Positions 5,369 to 5,652 of a stretch of 5,652 bases of DNA are shown in pieces. Positions within the stretch are counted from its first letter, which is position 1. Each line of letters opens with the position of its first letter. A model generated the notes under the pieces. The model searched no databases. It worked only from the letters and a program-made list of their open reading frames with translations, and was not told the origin of the DNA. Origin of the DNA: Nitrospira sp. UBA6909 (lineage in GTDB: Bacteria > Nitrospirota > Nitrospiria > Nitrospirales > Nitrospiraceae). Location of the stretch: assembly GCA_002451055.1 (NCBI GenBank), contig DKBD01000127.1, forward strand, positions 1,541-7,192. Direction: 5' to 3'. A program made the translations under genes and the position numbers.

Positions 5369-5652
5369 ATGACCGAACTCGCGGTTACTCCCCAGATCAT
5401 TCAATCCCTTGCCACCTATCTGAAACGAGACCCCTCTGCCATCACGGAATCGCACCATCTGCGGGACGACCTGGGACTCGATTCGGTCGCTGTTATCGAA
5501 TTGCTTTTTGAAATCGAAGATCGATTTAAGATCCAAATTCCCGACCAAGACCTCCCAGGGCTGAGCACCGTCGGCTCGGTCGCCGACTACGTGCAACAAC
5601 GGCTCTCCTCGGTCAAGGTCTCACCCAAAGAGCAGGCGAAGCCGGCTTCATC
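5369..5652 (+). CDS. Acyl carrier protein, C-terminus beyond right edge
   Basis: The frame gives 94 codons to the edge with no stop. Residues 1-80 form a standard four-helix carrier domain. The phosphopantetheine site is DLGLDSV with Ser39, followed by an acidic recognition helix VIELLFEIEDRF (42-53), then the loop IQIPDQDL and the last helix STVGSVADYVQQRL. Ser39 would carry the 4'-phosphopantetheine arm that holds the growing acyl chain for the ketosynthase upstream. The site reads DSV rather than the DSL of housekeeping AcpP, and the C-terminal tail from about residue 81 (SSVKVSPKEQAKPAS) is Lys/Pro/Ser-rich and looks flexible. Whether the gene ends soon or runs on into another domain cannot be seen. 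The cognate KS is inferred from adjacency and the shared ribosome-binding cassette. The fold is certain; the pathway is open. Confidence 0.93.
   Translation, partial: MTELAVTPQIIQSLATYLKRDPSAITESHHLRDDLGLDSVAVIELLFEIEDRFKIQIPDQDLPGLSTVGSVADYVQQRLSSVKVSPKEQAKPAS

Noticed and set aside
5197..5511. 104-codon plus-strand frame across the KS-ACP gap
   Set aside because: It runs through the ACP gene in another frame, has no ribosome-binding site (its ATG overlaps the KS stop) and the protein has no pattern.

Overview
The window carries six protein genes in ordinary bacterial layout. LptF and LptG, the permease pair of the lipopolysaccharide exporter, point to a Gram-negative (diderm) bacterium. 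Coding DNA is moderately GC-rich, and GTG and TTG starts sit beside ATG. The style (TPR protein of this type, LptFG, secondary ketosynthase) would fit Nitrospirota, but I cannot prove a taxon from the sequence.

Left part, minus strand: a TPR-repeat protein runs off the left edge (1-1001). Upstream of it lies a strong intrinsic terminator (1091-1130), which closes the monocistronic cold-shock protein gene (1157-1375). That gene has a perfect Shine-Dalgarno sequence, a GTG start and a putative leader of about 170 nt reaching back to a candidate promoter near 1551-1579.

Centre, plus strand: a 297-bp divergent intergenic region separates csp from the lptFG operon. A well-formed sigma70-type promoter (TTTACA, 17 bp, TATAGT) lies 30 bp before the GTG of lptF. 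lptF (1673-2764) and lptG (2770-3861) are 5 nt apart and probably translationally coupled. Their products sit in the inner membrane, work with LptB, and pass LPS to the LptC/A/D/E bridge.

Right part, plus strand: after 82 nt comes a complete FabF-type beta-ketoacyl-ACP synthase (3944-5200) with an intact Cys-His-His active site. A 168-nt gap then leads to an acyl carrier protein (5369 to the right edge). The two genes have nearly identical ribosome-binding regions. A KS followed by an ACP, in the reverse of the usual acpP-fabF order and beside LPS-export genes, suggests the start of a dedicated acyl-chain or polyketide-like pathway whose later genes lie beyond the window.

I find no mobile element, CRISPR array, tRNA or rRNA. 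Most of the window is housekeeping. The points most worth a second look are the csp promoter and leader, and the KS-ACP pair.
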